The position numbers and the translations under genes are program-made. From contig JAUXWR010000504.1 in the NCBI GenBank assembly GCA_030680075.1, positions 113,566-177,565 on the forward strand: 64,000 nucleotides of DNA, read 5' to 3'. This DNA comes from Legionella sp. (GTDB lineage Bacteria; Pseudomonadota; Gammaproteobacteria; Legionellales; Legionellaceae). The notes beneath the pieces were generated by a model. The model saw only the letters and a list, made by a program, of their open reading frames with translations. It ran no database searches and had not been told where the DNA came from. Positions within the stretch are counted from its first letter, which is position 1; every line of letters starts with the position of its first letter. This document shows positions 27,495-36,139 of this stretch, piece by piece.

Positions 27495-29984
27495 TTAAAT
27501 TGTTTCTATTGATATATCATCGTGATTGGAAATGGAAGGATGCTTTGATTTGGCAGAAATACGATTACGAAGAGCGCGGCGAAGTTCATCGTCACTAAAA
27601 TCATCCACTGCAATAACTTCCTGCCGTGCTTGCTCGGCTTCGTAAAGCTGATTGGCTTGCGCTTTATCAATAATATTCGCGTCTTCCGCTTCGGCAATTT
27701 GCTCAAGTAACGTTAATGACTGGAGTGCTCCCTCTCTAACAGCTTTCGATATTTTACGCTCCAATGTTTCCGCTGCACAGATTTTATTAAATGCTGATTC
27801 CAATCTGCCGATTGGGCAATTTTGCAAAGGCTCTGTAAACACCAAACGCGTTATCCTTTGTCGTGTCTCATTCGGTTCTATCATAATTTTGGCTAATTTC
27901 TGACCCAGCTGATCAGAAGGCTTTGCACGTTGGCTACCAAAAGGTTGTAGTACTATTTTTAAAAATACTCTTGCCCATTTTAAGGGGTAATTCGTAATGA
28001 CGCCATTTAAAGCCACTTCGGTTTCATGTAACAATTGCTGACAACACCATTCAACAACCGGCAAATCCTCCAATGGCTCTCCATCACTATGAAAACGTTT
28101 TAATACAGCCGAGGTTAGATACAAATTACTAAGTACATCTCCAAGGCGCGCCGAAATTTTCTCTTTACGCTTCAGTGCCCCCCCTAAAGTTACCATACAA
28201 AAATCGGCGGTAAAGGCTAGATTAGTACTATAACGATGTACCAGCTGATAATACCGTTTTGCACGTGATGCAGGTGCTTTGGTAAATCTTGCATCGGTAA
28301 ATGCAAATATAAGTGACTTGGTAAAATTTGCCAGAACAAAACCAACATGCCCCCAAAAGGCTGTATCAAACGCTTTAAGATTATTTTCGCGTACACTTTC
28401 TAATTCTTTGTAAACGAAAGGATGACAGCGAATTGCCCCTTGTCCAAAAATAATGAGACTGCGTGTCAGAATATTCGCCCCTTCAACGGTAATTGCAATT
28501 GGGGAATTCTGATGACCGCGACCAAGATAATTGTTAGGCCCAAGACAGATTCCCTTGCCTCCGTGAATATCCATTGCATCGGTCGCCGCTTGCCGGCCGC
28601 GCTCAGTGGTATGATATTTTAAAATAGCGCCTGCCACAGAAGGTTTTGCTCCCTCATCAATAGCTGAAGCCGCCATTGTCAAACCTGCATCTACAAGATA
28701 GGCATTGCCGGCAATACGCGCGAGTGGCTCCTCTATTCCTTCGAAATTCCCAATTGCCTGATTAAATTGTTTTCTGACTCGCGCATAAGCACCACTTGCC
28801 AATGCACAGACTTGCGTACCACCAACTGCACTGGATGGTAATGAAATGGCGCGACCGGCGCTCAAACACTCCATCAGCATTCGCCACCCAGCCCCGGCCA
28901 TAGCGGCGCCCCCAATTAAACAATCCATGGGTACAAAAACATTTAAGCCTTGGGTCGGTCCATTAAGGAAACCGGTATTAAGTGGAAAATGGCGCCGGCC
29001 TTTTATAACACCGGGTGTATTCGCAGGAATTAACGCACAACTAATACCAAGATCATTGCCTCGACCTAATAAGTTGTCAGGATCGTACATTCTGAATGCA
29101 AGCCCAATCACCGTTGCTACAGGGCATAAGGTAATATAGCGTTTGTTCCAGTTAAGACGAAGCCCCAGAACCTCTTCACCATTTATTTTTTGACGGCAAA
29201 CAATTCCTTTATCAGGTATTGACGCCGCATCAGATCCTGCATTCGGGCCTGTCAGCGCAAAGCAGGGAACTTCTCGACCATTTGCCAACCGAGGAAGATA
29301 AAAATCTTTCTGAGCCTGGGTGCCATATTTCAGTAAAAGTTCAGCCGGGCCTAACGAGTTGGGAACGGATATAGTCGTTGCCGCAGTGATAGAGCGCCCA
29401 TAGACGGTTGCAAGAATTACCGTTTGTGCAGTCGCTGAAAACTCAAGCCCGCCGTATTGCTTGGGAATAATCATCCCTAAAAAGCCCTTTTCCTTAATGA
29501 ATTGCCAAACTTCTGGCGGGAGATCGGTATGATTATGCGTAATATCCCAATCATCAAGCATCCGGCAAAGCTCTTTTAAAGGGCCATCGATAAAAGCTTG
29601 TTCCTCAGCGGTTAATCTCACAACCGGGGCATTGCGTAATTTATCAAAATCAGGAGCACCACTGAAAATATCGCCTTCCCAGCTAACTGTTCCGGCTTCC
29701 AGGGCTTCACGCTCAGTTGACGACATGGCAGGCATAGCTTTACTGATAAGGCCAAACAAATGCGCGGAAATCAGCGTTCTTCGGATTGGTTTTATAGCGA
29801 AAATCAACAGTGTTATGAAAATCAGCGACATCATTATTTGGCTGAACACCCCAGGTGCATCGTATTGCCGCACAAGTAGTGCAAAAATTGCAAAACTGAT
29901 AGTCCAGACAGCAACAGATGCTTGCCGGCTTAATAATAAAAATACCCAACACACTGTGGCAATTATAATTAATCCTGATAACAC
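27495..29984 (-). CDS. fadE: Acyl-CoA dehydrogenase FadE
   Basis: First oxidation step of fatty-acid beta-oxidation, membrane-associated. The protein has two hydrophobic segments at the N-terminus (ATVCWVFLLL, and IMMSLIFITLLIFAI), then an acyl-CoA dehydrogenase core with CFALTGPNAGSDAASI and DAMDIHGGKGICLGP, and the long extra C-terminal domain specific to the FadE clade. The GTG at 29984 is preferred because AAGGAG lies six bases before it; it gives 829 residues (E. coli 814). The gene is monocistronic. Confidence 0.93.
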   Translation of the reverse strand: MLSGLIIIATVCWVFLLLSRQASVAVWTISFAIFALLVRQYDAPGVFSQIMMSLIFITLLIFAIKPIRRTLISAHLFGLISKAMPAMSSTEREALEAGTVSWEGDIFSGAPDFDKLRNAPVVRLTAEEQAFIDGPLKELCRMLDDWDITHNHTDLPPEVWQFIKEKGFLGMIIPKQYGGLEFSATAQTVILATVYGRSITAATTISVPNSLGPAELLLKYGTQAQKDFYLPRLANGREVPCFALTGPNAGSDAASIPDKGIVCRQKINGEEVLGLRLNWNKRYITLCPVATVIGLAFRMYDPDNLLGRGNDLGISCALIPANTPGVIKGRRHFPLNTGFLNGPTQGLNVFVPMDCLIGGAAMAGAGWRMLMECLSAGRAISLPSSAVGGTQVCALASGAYARVRKQFNQAIGNFEGIEEPLARIAGNAYLVDAGLTMAASAIDEGAKPSVAGAILKYHTTERGRQAATDAMDIHGGKGICLGPNNYLGRGHQNSPIAITVEGANILTRSLIIFGQGAIRCHPFVYKELESVRENNLKAFDTAFWGHVGFVLANFTKSLIFAFTDARFTKAPASRAKRYYQLVHRYSTNLAFTADFCMVTLGGALKRKEKISARLGDVLSNLYLTSAVLKRFHSDGEPLEDLPVVEWCCQQLLHETEVALNGVITNYPLKWARVFLKIVLQPFGSQRAKPSDQLGQKLAKIMIEPNETRQRITRLVFTEPLQNCPIGRLESAFNKICAAETLERKISKAVREGALQSLTLLEQIAEAEDANIIDKAQANQLYEAEQARQEVIAVDDFSDDELRRALRNRISAKSKHPSISNHDDISIETI

Positions 29985-30093
29985 AGTATTCTCCTTCAGT
30001 TTCAATCTATAAGGTTATAGATTGATAATCGATAAATCTCACTCTTGAGAGGCTAATGTGAGACAGATATTTGTCTACTTATTTTTTTCAACC

Positions 30094-30885
30094 TTAATTT
30101 TTTGCCAAATCATCCAGCACCTGAAAAACCTGCATCCCGACCATCAATGGATTTTCCATAGGCAACATATGCGTGCCTTTTACTCGATAACAGTTAACAT
30201 TATATTTTTTTTTCATGTAACGAATATCAAATCCGTCTACGACAGTACTTTTATCACCATAAATCAGAGCTGTTGGCACTGTCAATCGCCCTTCATAACG
30301 GGGTAAATGGTGGGGAATGGTACGGAAAATCAGATACTCAACCTGCTTGTCAAAATTAAGCCAATAGCCTTCATTGGTTTTTTTAAAACCAAAATTAATA
30401 TAATCCTGTAAACATTCCTCAGTAAAGGTTTTAAACAATGGCCGCCCTCTTAAATACCGAGTTAGTTCTTCGCGGGTTTGCCAGTGATGTCTTCTGCCGC
30501 GTGTTCGCAAAGCAGGGGTAAGCTTATCAATTAAACCTATAGATTTGGCAAGCCGTACCATGCCTGATTTAAAACGCCCTAAAAGAGGGGAATCGAGCAT
30601 TACCACCGCTTTAAATAAAGAAGGCTCCTTGATGGCTGCCAACAAATTTAATACGCCACCTAACGAGTGACCTAATCCAATAATGGGATGGGAAAATTTT
30701 TCCCTGATACTGGCGATTAACTCATCCACCAGATAATCCCAATTTTCAGTCACTGGAAAATGAGGGTTATGGCCAACCATATCAATATATTTGCAATCAT
30801 AACGAGCGTCTAATACTTGAAATAGTTGTCGATAACACGAAGAAGGAAAACCATTCCCATGCGCAAAATGAAGACCCTCTTTCAC
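30094..30885 (-). CDS. Alpha/beta-fold hydrolase at the end of the transporter operon
   Basis: This 263-residue protein has an HGNGFPSSCYRQLF oxyanion-hole loop near the N-terminus, the nucleophile elbow GLGHSLGG near 91-98, an Asp in LIYGDKSTVVDG, and a catalytic His in VKGTHMLPMENP. These mark an alpha/beta hydrolase, probably an esterase. Translation starts at GTG 30885, overlapping the preceding DUF1189 gene by four bases, so it is coupled to the ABC transporter operon. The substrate is unknown; a phospho- or acyl-glycerol product of the transporter is only a guess. Confidence 0.8.
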   Translation of the reverse strand: MKEGLHFAHGNGFPSSCYRQLFQVLDARYDCKYIDMVGHNPHFPVTENWDYLVDELIASIREKFSHPIIGLGHSLGGVLNLLAAIKEPSLFKAVVMLDSPLLGRFKSGMVRLAKSIGLIDKLTPALRTRGRRHHWQTREELTRYLRGRPLFKTFTEECLQDYINFGFKKTNEGYWLNFDKQVEYLIFRTIPHHLPRYEGRLTVPTALIYGDKSTVVDGFDIRYMKKKYNVNCYRVKGTHMLPMENPLMVGMQVFQVLDDLAKN

Positions 30886-31757
30886 CTCAACACCAATTTA
30901 TTACTCTCTCGTTTTAACGATAGCACCGCAAAACTGAAATAAGTTGCTAATAAAACAATCATTAAAAAACTTATCCCTGCAAAAAAGAGATTGAAGGCCA
31001 CGATAATCATTAATACGACAATTTGTGGAGTAGCAGACACCGTCAATAAACGAACTGCCTGCCCATAAGTCAACTCAAATTTGAGCAATACTTTTGCCAC
31101 TAATTGCGCCATTAAGGAAAAAACAAACAGTAATACTAAATATACAACAAAAAAAAGCAACGCAATGGTTGGATAAATAATTATTTCAACCAGCAATTCG
31201 ATAGCGTTTATGCCAGATGACTTAATCCATTGACTACCGTCAAAAACCTGATTCATTCCCTTATCAAATGGACGCTCGTTAATGGAGACTGGTGTAGGCG
31301 CACTTCCTTCAAAAAGCTTGGGTGGAGTAGGTGCGCGATAAATTAACTTATTTTTAGTGATAAGAATTGCCAATTGTGGGTATTGATTATCGATAGTGGA
31401 AATACTGCCTGATGTATCCACAATTGCGATCACTTGACCTGCATCATTCTTTACCATATAAGGCATGGGTTTATCTAACGAAACCTCACCATTTTGCACA
31501 TAAAAAGGCGGTAATTTTTTTAGAGGCATTATAATCTGTTGCTCAAAAAAATGATGAAATTGCTCAACCACTCTTAGCGAAACGGGTATGGACATAATAA
31601 AGATAAGCAAAAGTAGGTAGCCCACAGGAAATCCTTTCCAGCGCTTGCCCACATCCACGTATAATTTGGCGTTAAAAAAAGAATGATAGAGCGCTTGCCA
31701 ATAATTATAATGGGGAGCATCTATATCACGTAACGCTGTCGATTGTTGTTTTTTCAT
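30882..31757 (-). CDS. DUF1189-family membrane protein
   Basis: A 291-residue integral membrane protein: one membrane segment near the N-terminus (GYLLLLIFIMSIPVSL), a large outer domain of about 120 residues, and four segments in the C-terminal half (IYPTIALLFFVVYLVLLFVF onwards). This architecture and the FFNAKLYVDVGKRWKGF start match the DUF1189 family, known also next to maltose-type transporters in Gram-positives. ATG 31757 is chosen because GGAGG precedes it and it overlaps the ugpC stop as ATGA. Confidence 0.75.
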   Translation of the reverse strand: MKKQQSTALRDIDAPHYNYWQALYHSFFNAKLYVDVGKRWKGFPVGYLLLLIFIMSIPVSLRVVEQFHHFFEQQIIMPLKKLPPFYVQNGEVSLDKPMPYMVKNDAGQVIAIVDTSGSISTIDNQYPQLAILITKNKLIYRAPTPPKLFEGSAPTPVSINERPFDKGMNQVFDGSQWIKSSGINAIELLVEIIIYPTIALLFFVVYLVLLFVFSLMAQLVAKVLLKFELTYGQAVRLLTVSATPQIVVLMIIVAFNLFFAGISFLMIVLLATYFSFAVLSLKRESNKLVLR

Positions 31758-32842
31758 GCCCAACCTCCAATTCGTAATCCTGTTTCTTGCCGATATAAGT
31801 TAGCTTTGGTAATCATCATTTCTATAGCCGCATCCTCAGCAATAATGGGCGTATCTGCCGAGATTTTTATAGAAAACCGCTGTTCGCCACATAGGCTTTG
31901 AGCATGCACAAGCTTATCTGCACCCATATCATCAATAAATTCAATTTTTACCGAAATTGCTCCATTTTTTTGGCGACTTGTAAGTGCAAGATGCTCAGGC
32001 CTTATCGCCAAAACAACTTCCTCATTATTATTTACAGTAAAATCCATGGGAGGCAATGGCAATTCAATCCCGACTTTTGTCACTATTTTTTGTTGTACCA
32101 CATCAATTTTACCTGGTAAAAAGTTGATGGGATAATGGCCTGTAAAACCCGCGACAAAAATTGAGGCAGGCTGCTGATAAAGCATTTGTGGCGAACCAAT
32201 CTGCTCAACTTTTCCCTTATTTAATATCAAAACGCGAGAGGCCATGGTCATTGCTTCGGTTTGATCATGAGTGACATATAAACAGGTAGTATTTAGCTGT
32301 TGATGGAGCTTTTTAATTTCATGGCGCATTTCGCCACGCAATTTTGCATCCAGATTAGACAGCGGCTCGTCAAATAAAAATACAGACGGCGATCGCACAA
32401 TAGCGCGCCCCATCGCCACACGCTGACGCTGCCCTCCTGAAAGTGCCTGTGGTTTACGTTGTAAATAATCTGACAACTGTAACATGGTGGCAACCTCATT
32501 AACCCGTTTACTGATGTCAGCCTTATTCATCCCTCTCATTTTTAATCCATAAGCCATGTTATCGTATACTGTCATGTGCGGGTAGAGCGCATAGCTCTGA
32601 AAGACCATGGCAATATCGCGCTTCGAAGGCGCAATTTCATTGACACATTGATCGTTGATTAATATTTGGCCGCTACTAACCTCATCAAGCCCTGCCACCA
32701 AACGAAGCAGGGTTGATTTTCCACAGCCCGAAGGCCCAACAACGACAACAAACTCACCCTTCTCGATGGATAAACTAACACCATCAAGAATGCGGTGCTG
32801 GCCATAATATTTGCTAACATCAACAATATTGACAGTTGCCAT
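31754..32842 (-). CDS. ugpC: CUT1-type ABC transporter ATP-binding protein (UgpC-like)
   Basis: ATPase of a carbohydrate or glycerol-3-phosphate importer. In the 362-residue protein one sees Walker A GPSGCGKSTLL, the Q-loop in MVFQSYALYPHM, the signature ALSGGQRQRVAMGRAI, Walker B VFLFDEPLSNLD, and the H-loop in VTHDQTEAMT, followed by a C-terminal TOBE domain with LAIRPEHLAL. It follows ugpE with a one-base overlap. Resemblance is to UgpC/MalK; the precise substrate cannot be read from the ATPase. Confidence 0.85.
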   Translation of the reverse strand: MATVNIVDVSKYYGQHRILDGVSLSIEKGEFVVVVGPSGCGKSTLLRLVAGLDEVSSGQILINDQCVNEIAPSKRDIAMVFQSYALYPHMTVYDNMAYGLKMRGMNKADISKRVNEVATMLQLSDYLQRKPQALSGGQRQRVAMGRAIVRSPSVFLFDEPLSNLDAKLRGEMRHEIKKLHQQLNTTCLYVTHDQTEAMTMASRVLILNKGKVEQIGSPQMLYQQPASIFVAGFTGHYPINFLPGKIDVVQQKIVTKVGIELPLPPMDFTVNNNEEVVLAIRPEHLALTSRQKNGAISVKIEFIDDMGADKLVHAQSLCGEQRFSIKISADTPIIAEDAAIEMMITKANLYRQETGLRIGGWA

Positions 32843-33672
32843 TAATGAATTAACCCCTTTTCAAACCAGCGTTGCATAGTTATTACTACTATACAAGGCG
32901 GGAGCATAGCTAATAAAGCAACACACATAATGTAATGCCATTGCGGAATTTGATCAGCCACTCCTGCAAGATAACGGATGCCCATGACGATAGTTGCCAT
33001 ATTAGTGTCTGTTGTAATTACCAATGGCCATAAATATTGATTCCAGCCATACACAAAAAGAATGATAAACAATGCGGCAATCGGTGTACGTGCCAATGGG
33101 AGAAGAATATCCCAAAAAAAACGCCAGGGACTTGCACCATCCAGTTTTGCCGCCTCAACCAACTCCGCGGGTACTGTCTGAAAAAATTGCCGAAAAAGAA
33201 AGGTGGCAGTTGCTGATGCCATTAATGGGAGGGTTAAGCCGCTGAATTTATTTAACCACCCTAATGACGCGACGACCTGAAATGTGGGGACAATTCTAAC
33301 TTCAACGGGTAGCATCATGGTGGAGAAAATAATGGCAAAAATGCATTTTTTAAAAGGCAGATCAAAATAGACTAATGCAAAAGCTGAGAATAAAGCCAAG
33401 GTGATTTTACCGGCTGCAATCAATATTGCCATGATCAAACTATTAGTGAGCATGCGCCAGACAGGCTGCCCACCTGTTGCTGTAATACCATCTATAAGAA
33501 CTGCTTTTAAATTATGAAGCAAAGATGAACCAGGAAGCATGGGCAGTGGCGCATGCATCATGGCAGCCCCTTCATGGCTTGCTGCAACGAGCGCAAGATA
33601 TAACGGTGCAAATAACAAAATTATAAAGCAACCCAGTAACGCATGAGCCGAGAGTCGAGTAATAATTTTCAT
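32842..33672 (-). CDS. ugpE: ABC transporter permease (UgpE-like)
   Basis: Inner-membrane permease of 276 residues with six predicted membrane segments, beginning ALLGCFIILLFAPLYLALVA. The EAA loop that docks on the ATPase reads ELVEAAKLDGASPWRFFWDI near 175-194, of the CUT1 type. It overlaps ugpA by four bases and ugpC by one. With ugpA it forms the membrane channel. Confidence 0.87.
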   Translation of the reverse strand: MKIITRLSAHALLGCFIILLFAPLYLALVAASHEGAAMMHAPLPMLPGSSLLHNLKAVLIDGITATGGQPVWRMLTNSLIMAILIAAGKITLALFSAFALVYFDLPFKKCIFAIIFSTMMLPVEVRIVPTFQVVASLGWLNKFSGLTLPLMASATATFLFRQFFQTVPAELVEAAKLDGASPWRFFWDILLPLARTPIAALFIILFVYGWNQYLWPLVITTDTNMATIVMGIRYLAGVADQIPQWHYIMCVALLAMLPPCIVVITMQRWFEKGLIH

Positions 33673-34547
33673 GCGTAATGAACCTTTTTTTCAAGGTATC
33701 GAAACTGAAAAAGTGTCAACCCTATAACCATTAGCATCAGCAGTACGGATTGAACCGCTGAACTTCCGGGGTCCATTCCAACAAAGCCATCTTTGTAAAT
33801 TTTATAGATTAAGGTAGTGGTTTTATTTTCAGGACCACCGTTGGTTAGCACATCTATAATGCCAAAGGTATCAAAAAAAGCATAGATGAGGTTCATTATT
33901 AATAGAAAAAATGTGGTTGGTGATAATAACGGGAAAATAATTTGCCAAAATCGCTGCCAGCCGGATGCACCATCAATAATCGCCGCTTCCAGTAACGCCG
34001 GTGGAATTGCTTTGAGTGCTGCAAAGAAAAAAAGAAAATTATAACTGAGCTGCTGCCAACTGGCAGTGAGGATAATCACCGCTAAGGCCTGGCGCGGATG
34101 GATAAGATAATTAAAATCAATACCTGTTACATTCAACCCAGTTGCCACCCAACCAATAGCAGGTTGGCAAAGAAAGCGCCACAGTATGGCCGCTACTGCC
34201 GGGGCTACTGCATATGGCCATAACAACAAAGATTTATAAATCCCCTGGCTTTTACGACGCCCCTGCACGAGAACCGCCAAAAGAAGCCCGAGTCCAAGGG
34301 TTATGAGCGTCACAAAAAAAGCAATGATAAAGGTGACTTTAACCGCACTGACAAATCCTGGATCTTGAAACAAATCAATAAAATTGGTGAAACCTGCAAA
34401 TTGCAGATGTAAACCAAATGCATCACTGAAATAGAAGGATTGAACTATAGCACTACAAGCAGGCCATATAAAAAAAATAAAGGTAATAAGCAGTTGAGGA
34501 GCTATAAAAAGAAAAGCCAGTTTTTTATAGTGGGTATATTTTGCCAT
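33669..34547 (-). CDS. ugpA: ABC transporter permease (UgpA-like)
   Basis: First gene of the operon, 292 residues, six membrane segments, with LAFLFIAPQLLITFIFFIWP at the N-terminus as in UgpA/MalF permeases, and EAA loop LLEAAIIDGASGWQRFWQII near 186-205. Heterodimer partner of ugpE. A substrate-binding protein gene, expected next to such permeases, is not found on either side; upstream is a family A repeat. Confidence 0.87.
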   Translation of the reverse strand: MAKYTHYKKLAFLFIAPQLLITFIFFIWPACSAIVQSFYFSDAFGLHLQFAGFTNFIDLFQDPGFVSAVKVTFIIAFFVTLITLGLGLLLAVLVQGRRKSQGIYKSLLLWPYAVAPAVAAILWRFLCQPAIGWVATGLNVTGIDFNYLIHPRQALAVIILTASWQQLSYNFLFFFAALKAIPPALLEAAIIDGASGWQRFWQIIFPLLSPTTFFLLIMNLIYAFFDTFGIIDVLTNGGPENKTTTLIYKIYKDGFVGMDPGSSAVQSVLLMLMVIGLTLFQFRYLEKKVHYA

Positions 34548-34652
34548 CTGGCAACCCTATTGAGATGTCCTGAATTAGTCGCAAACGCGACATTGGAATA
34601 AAGATTATATCTTAATTCCAGCCTAAGATAACATGAGTTCAATATTATTTTC

Positions 34653-34811
34653 TTGCAAAGGACAATTTTAAATGCGGCTAAATAACTCGTCTTTGCGAGT
34701 CGCAGACGAAGCAACCCAGTGACCTTATAAGCAATAGGTGCGCTAATCAGCTTTTCCAAGGCCACGGGATTGCTTCACTTCGTTCGCAAAGACAAACAGT
34801 ACTTTACACTG
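34653..34811. repeat. Dispersed repeat, family A copy 4
   Basis: Between clcA and ugpA. The left part, TTGCAAAGGACAATTTTAAA and then CTCGTCTTTGCGAGTCGCAG, matches the inverted right half of copy 1 closely. The GAAGCAACCCAGTGACC block faces GGCCACGGGATTGCTTCAC and GTTCGCAAAGAC. The right terminal repeat is degenerate. Nothing else is seen in the 280-base gap. Confidence 0.75.
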
Positions 34812-34828
34812 ATAGAATTATCTCAAAA

Positions 34829-36121
34829 TCAAATTTTTACCTTTTTTTGATTACGTAAAGTGCGCCGTAATAATTGAGTATAGACAGGTGGATTTTTTGC
34901 GAGCTGTACGACGGTTGTAGACGTAAGGCAACTTACCATTAGTGGTAAAATCAACGAATAATTTTGAGTCATTTCAACGACGAGAACAATTCCTGTAAGA
35001 GGTGAGCGAATAGTTGCCGAGAATAAAGCGCCCATCCCTGCAACAGCAAACATGCCAGGATGAATAGTGAAACCCGGAATTACAGCGTTCAATACGTAAA
35101 AATACCCCATTCCAAATAACGTCCCCAAGGCCAACATAGGCGCAAAAATACCACCGGGTACATTCGTTGTGTAACAGAGTATTGTCGCTAAAAATCGAAT
35201 TAAAAATACAGCGCTCAAAACCCCTATCCCCGGTGAGAGTGTTAATGAATCCTGAATGATTTCATAACCACCACCCACAATATCCGGGTAATAAACGGCC
35301 AAAAATCCTGCCAAAGCGCCAATGAGCGCGACGTAGAAAAAGCGATAAGCGGGGGAAAATTTGTCGGTCATATACAACCGATGCATTAACACTTTATTAA
35401 ACACTAACCCAACGAAACCCGTGACTATACCAAAAAGAAAAAAGAGCCAAAGCGAATTCAGACCAGGCGCATCAAAAACCACCATGGGAATAGCAGGAGC
35501 ACTACCCAATATCATCTGCATTGTGGTGGTCGCTATCACACAACATATAGCAACCATTTTAAAATTGGTGAAATTAAAATTAAATTCATTGCGCATTTCT
35601 TCAATAACAAAAAGCACACCCGCTAAGGGCGCATTAAACGCTGTAGCCAAGCCTGCTGCGGCACCTGCTGAAATTAATGTATCAGAGCGCCCTTGTTTAA
35701 GACGAAAAATTTCACCAAGCATCGCGCCTAAATTGCCACCCATCTGAATGGTGGGGCCTTCACGACCCACCACCATTTTCGCACTAATCGCTAATACGCC
35801 GCCAATAAATTTAATCGGTAATAAACGACGCCAATGAACTGGTCTCTCATGCAACAATGCACCTTCAATCTCCTGAACACCGCTTCCGGAGGCTTCAGGT
35901 GCAAAATCTCGCACAATTATCCAGGCAATAAGAACCATTACCATCGATAATATTGCCGATAGCAGGCCTTGCGCTATATGATGTCGGCTTCCATATCCAA
36001 TTAATAACGTCAATAAATTATTCGTGACACTAATTGCCAATTGAAAGCATGATCCCACCAGGCCGGTAAGAATGCCCAGCAAAATTGCAATGCCATAAAC
36101 CAGCAGAGTTTTCTCACGCAC
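34829..36121 (-). CDS. clcA: ClC-type chloride/proton antiporter
   Basis: Exchanges chloride for protons; linked to acid resistance in related bacteria. The 430-residue membrane protein has the three ion-binding motifs in order: GSGVQEIEGAL (the usual GSGIP form, here with VQ), GREGPTIQMGGNLG with the gating Glu that marks antiporters, and GGIFAPMLALGTL. The start is placed at GTG 36121, eight bases after AAGGAG; a GTG three codons upstream is too close to that site. It follows trpEG by nine bases from the originally longer frame, so the two could share a transcript. Confidence 0.88.
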   Translation of the reverse strand: MREKTLLVYGIAILLGILTGLVGSCFQLAISVTNNLLTLLIGYGSRHHIAQGLLSAILSMVMVLIAWIIVRDFAPEASGSGVQEIEGALLHERPVHWRRLLPIKFIGGVLAISAKMVVGREGPTIQMGGNLGAMLGEIFRLKQGRSDTLISAGAAAGLATAFNAPLAGVLFVIEEMRNEFNFNFTNFKMVAICCVIATTTMQMILGSAPAIPMVVFDAPGLNSLWLFFLFGIVTGFVGLVFNKVLMHRLYMTDKFSPAYRFFYVALIGALAGFLAVYYPDIVGGGYEIIQDSLTLSPGIGVLSAVFLIRFLATILCYTTNVPGGIFAPMLALGTLFGMGYFYVLNAVIPGFTIHPGMFAVAGMGALFSATIRSPLTGIVLVVEMTQNYSLILPLMVSCLTSTTVVQLAKNPPVYTQLLRRTLRNQKKVKI

Positions 36122-36139
36122 AAACAACACTCCTTGTCA

